From Candidatus Mcinerneyibacteriota bacterium (GTDB lineage: Bacteria; Macinerneyibacteriota; Macinerneyibacteria; Macinerneyibacteriales; DSCS01), in the NCBI GenBank assembly GCA_016937175.1, contig JAFGWL010000042.1, forward strand, positions 1 through 28,470: a DNA stretch of 28,470 bases. Direction: 5' to 3'. Below the pieces are notes generated by a model. It was not told the DNA's origin. It made no database searches and saw only the letters and a list, made by a program, of their open reading frames with translations. A program made the position numbers and the translations under genes. Shown here in pieces: positions 22,413 through 28,470 of this stretch; position 1 is the stretch's first letter; every line of letters begins with the position of its first letter.

Positions 22413-23240
22413 TCACTTACCTTCTCTGCTTTTCAAAAGCATATCGTAAACCCTGTTCTTCGTCAAATCATAAATAACAGACAAGATAGAGGCTGTGTCT
22501 TTCAGGGAGAACTTTTTCATCAGTTCCTCTCCCTTGGACACGATAAGAGCCTCATTTGTTTCTCTTTCTTCACGGTTCCCTGCAATGGCAACGGTAAACT
22601 CACCCCGGACATTGGAAAGGATCCGCGGGCCGATCTCATGCGCCCTTCCCCGGATGATCTCTTCATGGAGTTTAGTCAGTTCCCGTCCTACAACGATACC
22701 AGGATTGTGGCAGAGGCTCTCCAGCATGGCGACAAACTCCTTCATATGATGGGGAGAGACATAACAGACTGCCGTATAGGGCCATGATTCGAGAAACTCT
22801 CTGAACCGTGCCAGCTCCCCCTCTTTTTTCGGAGCGAATCCCATAAAGATAAAACGGTCTGTGGGCAGGCCGGAGACAGAGAGAAGGGCCATGGCCGCTG
22901 TAGGGCCGGGGACAGGGACAACGGGGTAACCTTCCTCTGCAGCCTGCCTCACAAGATTCAGCCCCGGATCGCTGATGCAAGGGGTCCCCGCTTCGGAGAT
23001 ATAAGCCACAAGGTGCCCCGCCTTTAACAGCCCCATGATCCTGGGGACGGCGCTCTCCTTGTTACCCTCGTTGTATCTTATCATAGCCGTTTTGATATTG
23101 TATTTCCTGAGCAGGACCGCCGACTGGGCCGGGTCTTCTGCAGCGATGGTATGGACGCTCTGAAGAGTCTCGACTCCCCGGGGAGAAAAGTCCCCCAGGT
23201 TTCCGATGGGTGTGGCCACGATAAAAAGAGTCCCCGGCAT
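22413..23240 (-). CDS. rsmI: 16S rRNA (cytidine-1402-2'-O)-methyltransferase RsmI
   Basis: A 275-residue tetrapyrrole-methylase-fold enzyme that uses SAM to methylate C1402 in the decoding centre of 16S rRNA. The N-terminal LFIVATPIGNLGDFSPRGVE (5-24), the AYISEAGTPCISDPG loop (about 78-92), VPVPGPTAAMALLSVSGLPT (104-123) and FMGFAPKK are diagnostic. The C-terminal RsmI helix-turn-helix part (about 230-275) contains the predicted promoter for the sigma gene. It lies 7 bases after yhbY and is part of the RNA-maintenance group yhbY-rsmI. Confidence 0.96.
   Translation of the reverse strand: MPGTLFIVATPIGNLGDFSPRGVETLQSVHTIAAEDPAQSAVLLRKYNIKTAMIRYNEGNKESAVPRIMGLLKAGHLVAYISEAGTPCISDPGLNLVRQAAEEGYPVVPVPGPTAAMALLSVSGLPTDRFIFMGFAPKKEGELARFREFLESWPYTAVCYVSPHHMKEFVAMLESLCHNPGIVVGRELTKLHEEIIRGRAHEIGPRILSNVRGEFTVAIAGNREERETNEALIVSKGEELMKKFSLKDTASILSVIYDLTKNRVYDMLLKSREGK
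22438..22466 (-). promoter_or_regulatory. Promoter of the ECF sigma gene inside rsmI, with overlapping palindrome
   Basis: On the minus strand TTGACG (22466-22461), a 17-base spacer and TATGCT (22443-22438). A perfect 13-base inverted repeat GCTTTTGAAAAGC (22440-22428) overlaps the -10 and covers the predicted start near 22431. The signal lies in the last codons of rsmI, 45 bases before the sigma start. It looks like a housekeeping promoter, not an obvious ECF autoregulatory one. Confidence 0.65.
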
Positions 23241-23247
23241 ACAGACC

Positions 23248-23538
23248 TCAGGGCAACGGAAAGCGCGAATTCTCTTTGAGTGGTTTGAAGAGGATGATCG
23301 TTCCCCCGATGAGACGGACCACTTCCGCCCCTGCCGCTTCTGCCAGCTCCGCAGCTACTTCCCTTTTTTCCACAGGGGCGTCCTTCTGTATCTTGATTTT
23401 GATCAGCTCGTTTTTGTCGATGTTCTCGATCACAGCGTGGACCACAGTGGCTGTCATGCCGTTCTTCCCGATAAAAGCTGTAGGGGTCATCTCATGAGCC
23501 TCTTTTTCCAGATATTTTCTCTGTTTCGGTGTCAGCAT
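23248..23538 (-). CDS. yhbY: YhbY/CRM-domain RNA-binding protein
   Basis: A 96-residue single-domain protein of the CRM family, which binds RNA and is associated with large-subunit ribosome assembly. The pattern LTPKQRKYLEKEAH at the N-terminus, the GxxG loop FIGKNGMTA (23-31), ELIKIKI and the terminal IGGTIILFKP strand fit the fold. It lies 1 base after the adenosyltransferase gene and 7 before rsmI. Length is normal. Confidence 0.94.
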   Translation of the reverse strand: MLTPKQRKYLEKEAHEMTPTAFIGKNGMTATVVHAVIENIDKNELIKIKIQKDAPVEKREVAAELAEAAGAEVVRLIGGTIILFKPLKENSRFPLP

Positions 23539-23539
23539 A

Positions 23540-24082
23540 TCAAAAATTCCTTTCCTCTTTTTTGTTTCGAAAAGTCAGCTTTCCCTCTCTGTGGTCTTCA
23601 TAACAGGAGAGAAGAAACAAGAGATCCGAAAGTCTGTTCAGAAAGACCAGGAGGAGCGCCGAGACCGTATCCCTTGAAGCGAGCCGGACAGCACGCCTTT
23701 CTGCTCTGCGGGCCACGACACGGCACAGGTCGAGAGAGCTTCCTCCCGGCGTAGAACCGGTTACCACAAAACCTTTTAGAGGGACCTTCATCTCAAAATC
23801 TTCAATGGCCTCTTCCACAGCTCTGATCTCCTTTTGAGCCACGAGGGCCGGCGAATCGGCGGAGGCCAACTCTGCTGCGGCTTTGTCTACCTCATGGCGG
23901 AGGTTTTCGAGAAGAGTTTTGACTTCAGGGCTTCCTGCAGCATGCCGGGCCGCTCCCATAAAGGCCTGGAGCTCGTCCAGGGTCCCGTAAGCCTCCACCC
24001 GGGGATCGTCTTTAGGCACCTCTTCACCGGACCAGAGATGTGTGCGCCCGTGATCCCCGTTACCCGTGGAAATCCGGCTCAT
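23540..24082 (-). CDS. ATP:cob(I)alamin adenosyltransferase, PduO type
   Basis: A 180-residue enzyme that transfers the adenosyl group of ATP to cob(I)alamin, making coenzyme B12. The N-terminal TGNGDHGRTHLWSGEEVPKD (6-25) carries the ATP-binding Thr/Gly/Asp residues. The C-terminal CRVVARRAERRAVRL and FLNRLSDLLFLLSCYED blocks are the PduO/MMAB active-site helices. It lies 2 bases after tpiA and 1 before yhbY. It implies B12-dependent enzymes (a mutase, dehydratase or ribonucleotide reductase) elsewhere in the genome; none is seen here. Confidence 0.94.
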   Translation of the reverse strand: MSRISTGNGDHGRTHLWSGEEVPKDDPRVEAYGTLDELQAFMGAARHAAGSPEVKTLLENLRHEVDKAAAELASADSPALVAQKEIRAVEEAIEDFEMKVPLKGFVVTGSTPGGSSLDLCRVVARRAERRAVRLASRDTVSALLLVFLNRLSDLLFLLSCYEDHREGKLTFRNKKEERNF

Positions 24083-24084
24083 GG

Positions 24085-24852
24085 CTACTCTCCCTTTTCA
24101 ATGGTCAGGGCTGTATCACAGATGGAGATGAAATCGTCTTTGTTCAGAGAGGCACCCCCGATAAGGGCTCCGTCGATATTTTTCATCTTTAAAAGAGAGG
24201 CTGCATTAGACGGTTTCACGCTTCCCCCGTAGAGGATCCGGATCGTCCGGCTGACCTCCGTGGAATAGAGAGACGCCAGGATCATCCGGATATAGGCATG
24301 GACCTCTTCGGCATCTTCAGGTGTCGCGGTCTTCCCGGTCCCGATAGCCCAGACCGGCTCATAGGCCAAAGTCACTGTAGCAGCGACGTCTGCCGGGATG
24401 TTGTAGAAAGCCTCCTTGACCTGTTTCCCGATGATATCCAGAGTCGTCTTTTTTTCTCTCTCTCCGAGGGTCTCACCCACGCAGACAATGGGAGAGATAC
24501 AGTGCTTCAGAGCAGCGATGGCCTTTTTGTTCACCTCTTCATCCGTCTCTCCAAACAGGGCCCGTCTTTCCGAATGTCCGATCAAGGTCCAGCTGACGCC
24601 CAGAGAGCGAAGCATGGGGGGAGAGACCTCTCCGGTAAAAGCCCCGGCATTTTCCCAATAAAGGTTCTGAGCCCCGACGATGAGGTCGGGAGAAGCCATG
24701 GCCAGTTCTCTGAGGTATGGTGCCGGGACAAAGACGCCGATATTGATCTTTTTCTCATTGACAGCTCTCTGCTGCACGGCTGCAGCAAGCTGCACTGCTT
24801 CGTCATAGGTCTTGTTCATCTTCCAGTTTCCTGCAATAAAAAACTTACGCAT
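24085..24852 (-). CDS. tpiA: Triosephosphate isomerase
   Basis: A 255-residue TIM-barrel enzyme interconverting dihydroxyacetone phosphate and glyceraldehyde 3-phosphate. Catalytic Lys is in AGNWKMNK (7-14), the catalytic His in LIGHSERRALFGE (about 92-104), and the base Glu in AYEPVWAIGTGKTATPEDAE (about 164-183). The phosphate-binding ILYGGSVKPSNA and ALIGGASL loops are present. It lies 18 bases after pfkA, forming a small glycolytic pair. Confidence 0.98.
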   Translation of the reverse strand: MRKFFIAGNWKMNKTYDEAVQLAAAVQQRAVNEKKINIGVFVPAPYLRELAMASPDLIVGAQNLYWENAGAFTGEVSPPMLRSLGVSWTLIGHSERRALFGETDEEVNKKAIAALKHCISPIVCVGETLGEREKKTTLDIIGKQVKEAFYNIPADVAATVTLAYEPVWAIGTGKTATPEDAEEVHAYIRMILASLYSTEVSRTIRILYGGSVKPSNAASLLKMKNIDGALIGGASLNKDDFISICDTALTIEKGE

Positions 24853-24870
24853 CTTTACTCTCCTTACAGG

Positions 24871-25830
24871 TTAAAGCGATAAGACTTGAGCCATTTCATA
24901 TTGTCTTTGATTGATGGTCTTCTTTTTACTGATGGCCTCCTCAAGGGGGATGAGGGAATAGCGGGCTCCGGAAAGAGCCACCATAAAGCCGCTCTTCCCT
25001 CCCATCAGGGCCTTGACCGCCTCAGCTCCCATCATACTGCCCAACTGCCGGTCAAAAGCAGACGGTGACCCTCCTCTCTGGATATGTCCCAAAATGGATA
25101 TCCTGACCTCATACCCCAGGATATTCTTAAGCTGCCGTCCGATGGTATAGGCATTTCCCGCCCCTTCGGCCAAAATGATGATCCCATGGGTCTTTCCCCG
25201 TTTATGCCCTTCCTGTATCTTAGTGGCTGTAGCCTGGATATCCATCTCTTTTTCGGGAATATAGACCTCTTCAGCCCCTGTGGCAATAGCCGCCATCAGG
25301 GCCAGATAACCACTTTCCCGGCCCATGACTTCGATGATGAAGGCCCGCTCATGGGAAGAGGCTGTATCTTTGATATTGTCCACACAGTAGATAATCGTAT
25401 TGAGAGCCGTATCCACGCCGATACACATATCCGTTCCCCAGAGGTCATTGTCAATGGTCCCCGGGACTCCGATGACTTTGATCCCGCGGTTGTGCAGGTC
25501 ACGGGCCCCGGTGAGAGACCCGTCTCCGCCGATGACCACAAGTCCTTCTATTCCGTGTTTTTTGAGGTTCTGAACAGCCTGCTCCTGCCCCTCGTCAGTG
25601 ATAAACTCTTCGCATCGTGTCGTCTGGAGCATGGTGCCCCCTTTTTGCATGATCCCGCCGACATCTTTGAGGGAGAGGGGGATGATCAGATCCTCCATCA
25701 TCCCGAGATAGGCTTTTTCAATGCCCATGACCTCAAGGCCCATGTATATTCCGGTACGGACAACAGAACGGACAGCAGCATTCATGCCGGGGGCATCTCC
25801 CCCGCCTGTGAGCACAGCAATACGTTTCAT
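24871..25830 (-). CDS. pfkA: 6-phosphofructokinase, ATP-dependent type
   Basis: A 319-residue glycolytic enzyme phosphorylating fructose 6-phosphate. The start MKRIAVLTGGGDAPGMNAAV, the GGDGS loop (101-105) and PGTIDND (123-129) are canonical. Gly at position 104 and Gly at 124 (E. coli numbering coincides) are the residues found in ATP-using enzymes; PPi-using enzymes have Asp and Lys there. HIQRGGSPSAFDR lines the sugar-phosphate site. ATG 25830 has GGGAGG five bases upstream and is preferred over a GTG two codons earlier. A candidate internal promoter lies in the end of rarA. Confidence 0.97.
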   Translation of the reverse strand: MKRIAVLTGGGDAPGMNAAVRSVVRTGIYMGLEVMGIEKAYLGMMEDLIIPLSLKDVGGIMQKGGTMLQTTRCEEFITDEGQEQAVQNLKKHGIEGLVVIGGDGSLTGARDLHNRGIKVIGVPGTIDNDLWGTDMCIGVDTALNTIIYCVDNIKDTASSHERAFIIEVMGRESGYLALMAAIATGAEEVYIPEKEMDIQATATKIQEGHKRGKTHGIIILAEGAGNAYTIGRQLKNILGYEVRISILGHIQRGGSPSAFDRQLGSMMGAEAVKALMGGKSGFMVALSGARYSLIPLEEAISKKKTINQRQYEMAQVLSL

Positions 25831-25853
25831 ATCCACCTCCCTATCCCGGTTTT

Positions 25854-27080
25854 CTATTTTTTCTTCCTGATCCGGGGCCTGACTGTCTCCCAGCGGTTTT
25901 TAAAGTTACTCTCCTTGCCTCTGTCAACAAACGTGACCACATCTTCTTTTTGAAGCTCTGCAGGCAGATAATCCTGGCTTATGAGCGGGTCGTCGAAAGC
26001 ATGGGGATACCGGTATGTCCGTGTATTGGAAGCAATGGAATCGGGGATATTGAGGACCCCGTGTTCCCGGACAAGGGCGAGCCCCTTTTCCAGGGCCTTC
26101 AAAACAGAATTACTCTTGGGTGCCAAAGCCAGGTAGACAGCAGCCTGGATGATGGCCATCCGCCCTTCGGGAAGCCCGAGGAATTCATAAGCCCGGGCTG
26201 CCTCATTGACGATTCTCAACGCATTGGGGTCTGCAAACCCGATATCCTCAGAAGCCATGGCTGTCATACGCCTGAGTATAGCCAGGGGGTCTATCCCGCT
26301 CTCCAGCATGGCGCATATCCAGTAAACAGCCGCATCGGCATCGGACCCCCGCAATGATTTGTGAAGTGCTGACAGATAGTTATAATAAAAATCTCCCTTC
26401 TTATCGGAAAGGAGCATCTTTTTATTCAACGTCTCCTGGAGTTCTTCCAGGGAGAGCTTTTTATGGGCCATGAGGCTCATGACCTCTTCCAGAAGAAAGA
26501 GGGCAAAACGGCCGTCCCCGTCGGCGTAATCGACGATGAGCTGTTTTATATCTTCTTCAAGGGTGTCCTGAAAATGGGACAACCCTTTGTCAATGATCTC
26601 AATAAGAGCGTCATCTCCTAGTTTTTTAAAAGGCACGACCCGCATCCTTGACCGTAAAGGGGAGATGATGGTATATCCGGGGTTTTCCGTTGTCGTGGCG
26701 ATCAGGATGATACGCCCCGATTCCATATGGGGCAGGAAGATCGTCTGCTGGTTTTTGTTGAAACGGTGGATCTCATCGATAAAAAGGATATTGAGCCCTT
26801 CATTACACTCATCGCGGATGGTCTTCTTGATCTCCACGGTGGATGCTTCCACGGCATTGAAGTAGAGGAATCTGGCATGAAAAAAATCTGAGATCAAGCG
26901 GGCCAATGTAGTCTTCCCTGTTCCGGGAGGGCCGTAAAAGAGCATGGAAAAGAGTTTGTTCTGCTTCAGATAGATGGAAATGATCCCGTTCTCTCCCACA
27001 AGATGGGGCTGGCCCACGATATCTTCCACTTTTTTGGGGCGTAAGATCTCGTAAAGGGGCCTGAAATCCCGTTCATCCAT
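25854..27080 (-). CDS. rarA: Replication-associated recombination protein RarA (MgsA, AAA+ ATPase)
   Basis: A 408-residue AAA+ ATPase of the RarA/MgsA/WRNIP1 family that acts at stalled replication forks. An N-terminal FRPLYEILRPKKVEDIVGQ (6-24) precedes Walker A GPPGTGKTT (50-58) and Walker B LFIDEIHRFNKNQQ (about 99-112). Sensor 1 is TTENPGYTIISPLRSRMRV, split around residue 135. The C-terminal tetramerisation region has DADAAVYWICAMLESGIDPL and ASEDIGFADPNAL. It is slightly short for the family (often 430-450). It lies 14 bases after the zinc-ribbon/TPR gene. RuvB and clamp-loader proteins are excluded by the C-terminal half. Confidence 0.95.
   Translation of the reverse strand: MDERDFRPLYEILRPKKVEDIVGQPHLVGENGIISIYLKQNKLFSMLFYGPPGTGKTTLARLISDFFHARFLYFNAVEASTVEIKKTIRDECNEGLNILFIDEIHRFNKNQQTIFLPHMESGRIILIATTTENPGYTIISPLRSRMRVVPFKKLGDDALIEIIDKGLSHFQDTLEEDIKQLIVDYADGDGRFALFLLEEVMSLMAHKKLSLEELQETLNKKMLLSDKKGDFYYNYLSALHKSLRGSDADAAVYWICAMLESGIDPLAILRRMTAMASEDIGFADPNALRIVNEAARAYEFLGLPEGRMAIIQAAVYLALAPKSNSVLKALEKGLALVREHGVLNIPDSIASNTRTYRYPHAFDDPLISQDYLPAELQKEDVVTFVDRGKESNFKNRWETVRPRIRKKK
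25899..25927 (-). promoter_or_regulatory. Candidate internal promoter for pfkA-tpiA
   Basis: On the minus strand TTGACA (25927-25922) is followed after 17 bases by TTTAAA (25904-25899), inside the last codons of rarA. The -35 is perfect and the -10 matches 4 of 6. It would start transcription about 62 bases before pfkA. It overlaps coding sequence, so it may be coincidental. Confidence 0.4.
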
Positions 27081-27094
27081 AGTACCGCCGTTTC

Positions 27095-28132
27095 CTACGG
27101 GAGGCGGGTCATGAGATCTCGGATCCGCTCCACGTCATTGGCTGCAAATATGGATTGGGCATATTTCAGAGCCCTGGAATAGTTATCCTTTGTCCTTTCA
27201 ATATCCCCCAATTGCCGGAAGGCTTCTCCTCGCCGAAGATAGAGGGTGATCAGACGCCGGTCCTCCTGCTGTTCCATGCCGTTTTTAATGGCTGCCCCGA
27301 TGGCTTTGGAAAAGGTCTTGACGGCATCCTGGTACTGTTTATCGCCTAAAAGCTGGCCTCCTGTCATGAGAGCATCATTGATCATCTGGTCCACATCATC
27401 CGCGATCACAGCCGGGCCGGGCCGGTTTCCTTCTGTCTCCTGAGCAGGAAAAGGTTCAACGCTCTCTTCCTCCAGGGGTAATTCGCCCGACTCAAGGAGG
27501 TTTTCATCAAGGTCTCCGCTGATCTCCTCTTCGTCCAGGATCTCCTCTTCTTCCAATGACATCTCCTCTTCGGCCATCAGGGGCTCGGCAGGTGGAGGGG
27601 ACAGAAGCTCTTCAGGCTCAGAAGGCGTCTCCATGAGATCGGGGACAGGGGCATGGAGTTCTTCTTTCTCATCGGGAAAATCAAAAGAGGAGGGTTTCGG
27701 AGAAATCTGTTCATGGGTTTCAGGGGAAGCTCCGAGTATCTGCTCGGCCACATCTTCCAGTTCATCACGCTCGGATTCCTCTGATACGGGGCTTTTGTAT
27801 AGCGGCTCATGGCCCTTTACGGGCTCCTTTTTTTCTCTTTTCCGGTTTTCAGCCGCAAGGCGCGCTGCGGCTTTCCGGTCTGTATCCGTGACAGCATAAC
27901 CGCATTCGCTGCAATAGACATCGGTGGAAAGGACCTGATGGCCGCAACGGGGACAGGGAATCGACTCCATAAGAGAAGCGCCGCAATAACGGCAGAACTT
28001 TTCATTTTCACGGACATTCTTACCGCATCGGGGGCAGCTGATCCGAAGTCCTTCCTTTAAAGGCATCCCGCAGTTTTCACAATAGGCGGCATTATCAAAA
28101 TTGCTGCTTCCGCAATACGAGCATTTTTTCAT
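27095..28132 (-). CDS. Triple double-zinc-ribbon protein with acidic linker and C-terminal TPR
   Basis: A 345-residue protein of unknown function. Residues 1-80 hold three tandem double-zinc-ribbon units with 12 Cys in CXXC pairs: C4/C7-C18/C21, C33/C36-C47/C50 and C60/C63-C74/C77, each followed by Gly. Residues about 85-125 are basic and charged. Residues about 126-240 are strongly acidic and Pro/Ser-rich, probably disordered. Residues about 255-335 look like two to three tetratricopeptide helices (GDKQYQDAVKTFSKAIGAAI, then YLRRGEAFRQLGDIERTKDN). No membrane segment is seen. This layout suggests a protein-binding scaffold; nothing points to a specific partner. Its ATG overlaps the stop of the amidase gene (ATGA), so the two are translationally coupled. 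Confidence 0.8.
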   Translation of the reverse strand: MKKCSYCGSSNFDNAAYCENCGMPLKEGLRISCPRCGKNVRENEKFCRYCGASLMESIPCPRCGHQVLSTDVYCSECGYAVTDTDRKAAARLAAENRKREKKEPVKGHEPLYKSPVSEESERDELEDVAEQILGASPETHEQISPKPSSFDFPDEKEELHAPVPDLMETPSEPEELLSPPPAEPLMAEEEMSLEEEEILDEEEISGDLDENLLESGELPLEEESVEPFPAQETEGNRPGPAVIADDVDQMINDALMTGGQLLGDKQYQDAVKTFSKAIGAAIKNGMEQQEDRRLITLYLRRGEAFRQLGDIERTKDNYSRALKYAQSIFAANDVERIRDLMTRLP

Positions 28133-28470
28133 AGTCCCTCCTCATCAAAGTTCAGCCGCCTGTCCATGAATGAATCCAAAAAGCGCCGGGATTCTTTCAC
28201 AAGAGCGGCATCTACAACGGCTGTCGCCAGACTTTTCTGCGCTCCTTTCAGAAGATCTTCACCCGCAGGAGAAAAACAAAAGGAGTTCCCGTTAAAATCT
28301 ATCCCGGCATCGGCCCCTTTCCGGTTGACGCCGATGGTAAAAAAGGCATTTTCAATGCTTCTGGCCTTGCCCAGGGCTCTCCAGTGCCCGATCCTGGCTT
28401 TGGGCCAATTCGCTACGACGATGACTCCGTCAGCCCCCCGGCTCCGATAAAACCGAAAGAGCTCAGGAAA
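28129..28470 (-). CDS. Nitrilase/omega-amidase family carbon-nitrogen hydrolase, C-terminal part
   Basis: The last 113 residues of a gene that enters from the right edge of the window. The visible part begins FPELFRFYRSRGADGVIVVA, continues with NWPKARIGHWRALGKARSIEN, then FFTIGVNRKGAD and FNGNSF. This is the region just after the catalytic Cys in omega-amidase (Nit2/YafV-like) proteins; the Cys itself (usually CYDLRFPE) would be a few codons outside the window. Such enzymes hydrolyse 2-oxoglutaramate or 2-oxosuccinamate to the oxoacid and ammonia. Subfamily is by resemblance. The TGA overlaps the ATG of the zinc-ribbon gene. Confidence 0.85.
   Translation of the reverse strand, partial: FPELFRFYRSRGADGVIVVANWPKARIGHWRALGKARSIENAFFTIGVNRKGADAGIDFNGNSFCFSPAGEDLLKGAQKSLATAVVDAALVKESRRFLDSFMDRRLNFDEEGL

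Noticed and set aside
25430-25460. Minus-strand TTGACA followed by GATATG inside pfkA
   Set aside because: It encodes the conserved TIDND catalytic motif, so the -35 likeness is explained by protein constraint, and the -10 is poor.
1-28470. Search for a defence island, prophage, transposon, CRISPR array or biosynthetic cluster
   Set aside because: No transposase, integrase, repeat array, Cas, toxin-antitoxin or restriction gene was seen. Gene content is almost wholly core and energy metabolism, and no block has clearly different base composition.

Overview
The window is a densely packed bacterial chromosome segment of intermediate G+C (about 50% by eye). All 34 supported protein genes, two of them cut by the window edges, lie on the minus strand, so the text below follows transcription from the high to the low coordinates. 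The gene set suggests an anaerobic, fermentative bacterium with type IV pili: a tungsten/molybdenum aldehyde:ferredoxin oxidoreductase with a polyferredoxin partner, a four-subunit 2-oxoacid:ferredoxin oxidoreductase, ATP-type phosphofructokinase, a PduO-type corrinoid adenosyltransferase, and no oxygen-respiration genes. I cannot assign a phylum from the sequence alone. I saw no rRNA, tRNA, CRISPR array, insertion sequence or prophage, and the largest gap without a gene is about 160 bases.

Layout. (1) 28470-18970 is a housekeeping run: nitrilase-family amidase (partial), zinc-ribbon/TPR protein, rarA, pfkA, tpiA, pduO-type adenosyltransferase, yhbY, rsmI, an ECF sigma factor with a membrane protein that is probably its anti-sigma factor, mutY and rmuC. 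Internal promoters are visible before the sigma gene and before mutY, and a weaker one before pfkA. (2) 18890-16220 is a self-contained aldehyde oxidoreductase unit: promoter, polyferredoxin, catalytic subunit, strong terminator. A MoaD-like sulfur carrier follows with its own promoter. (3) 15850-10155 is a translation and envelope operon, rplM-rpsI-rpsB-tsf-pyrH-frr-uppS-cdsA. It runs on into a membrane-anchored SpoVG-like protein, then an Orn/Lys/Arg decarboxylase and an NhaC-family transporter (down to 6706). (4) 6661-3288 is an operon of a P-loop ATPase, a ferredoxin and the alpha, beta and gamma subunits of a VOR-type oxidoreductase. (5) 3229-1 carries the pilus motor genes pilB, pilT and pilC (partial).

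How the parts fit. The two oxidoreductases both reduce ferredoxin: one oxidises branched-chain or other 2-oxoacids from amino-acid breakdown, the other oxidises aldehydes (or reduces acids). Together with the amino-acid decarboxylase, transporter and amidase this suggests a life based partly on amino acids, while pfkA and tpiA support glycolysis. Promoters follow a clear sigma-70 pattern (TTGAC-N, 16-17 bases, TA-rich -10), four of them with TTGACG.

Most unusual points: a SpoVG-like domain tethered to the membrane; the pairing of a PLP decarboxylase with an NhaC-family carrier instead of the usual APC exchanger; an unassigned ATPase leading the VOR operon; palindromes set into or against three promoters; and a structured rpsB leader.
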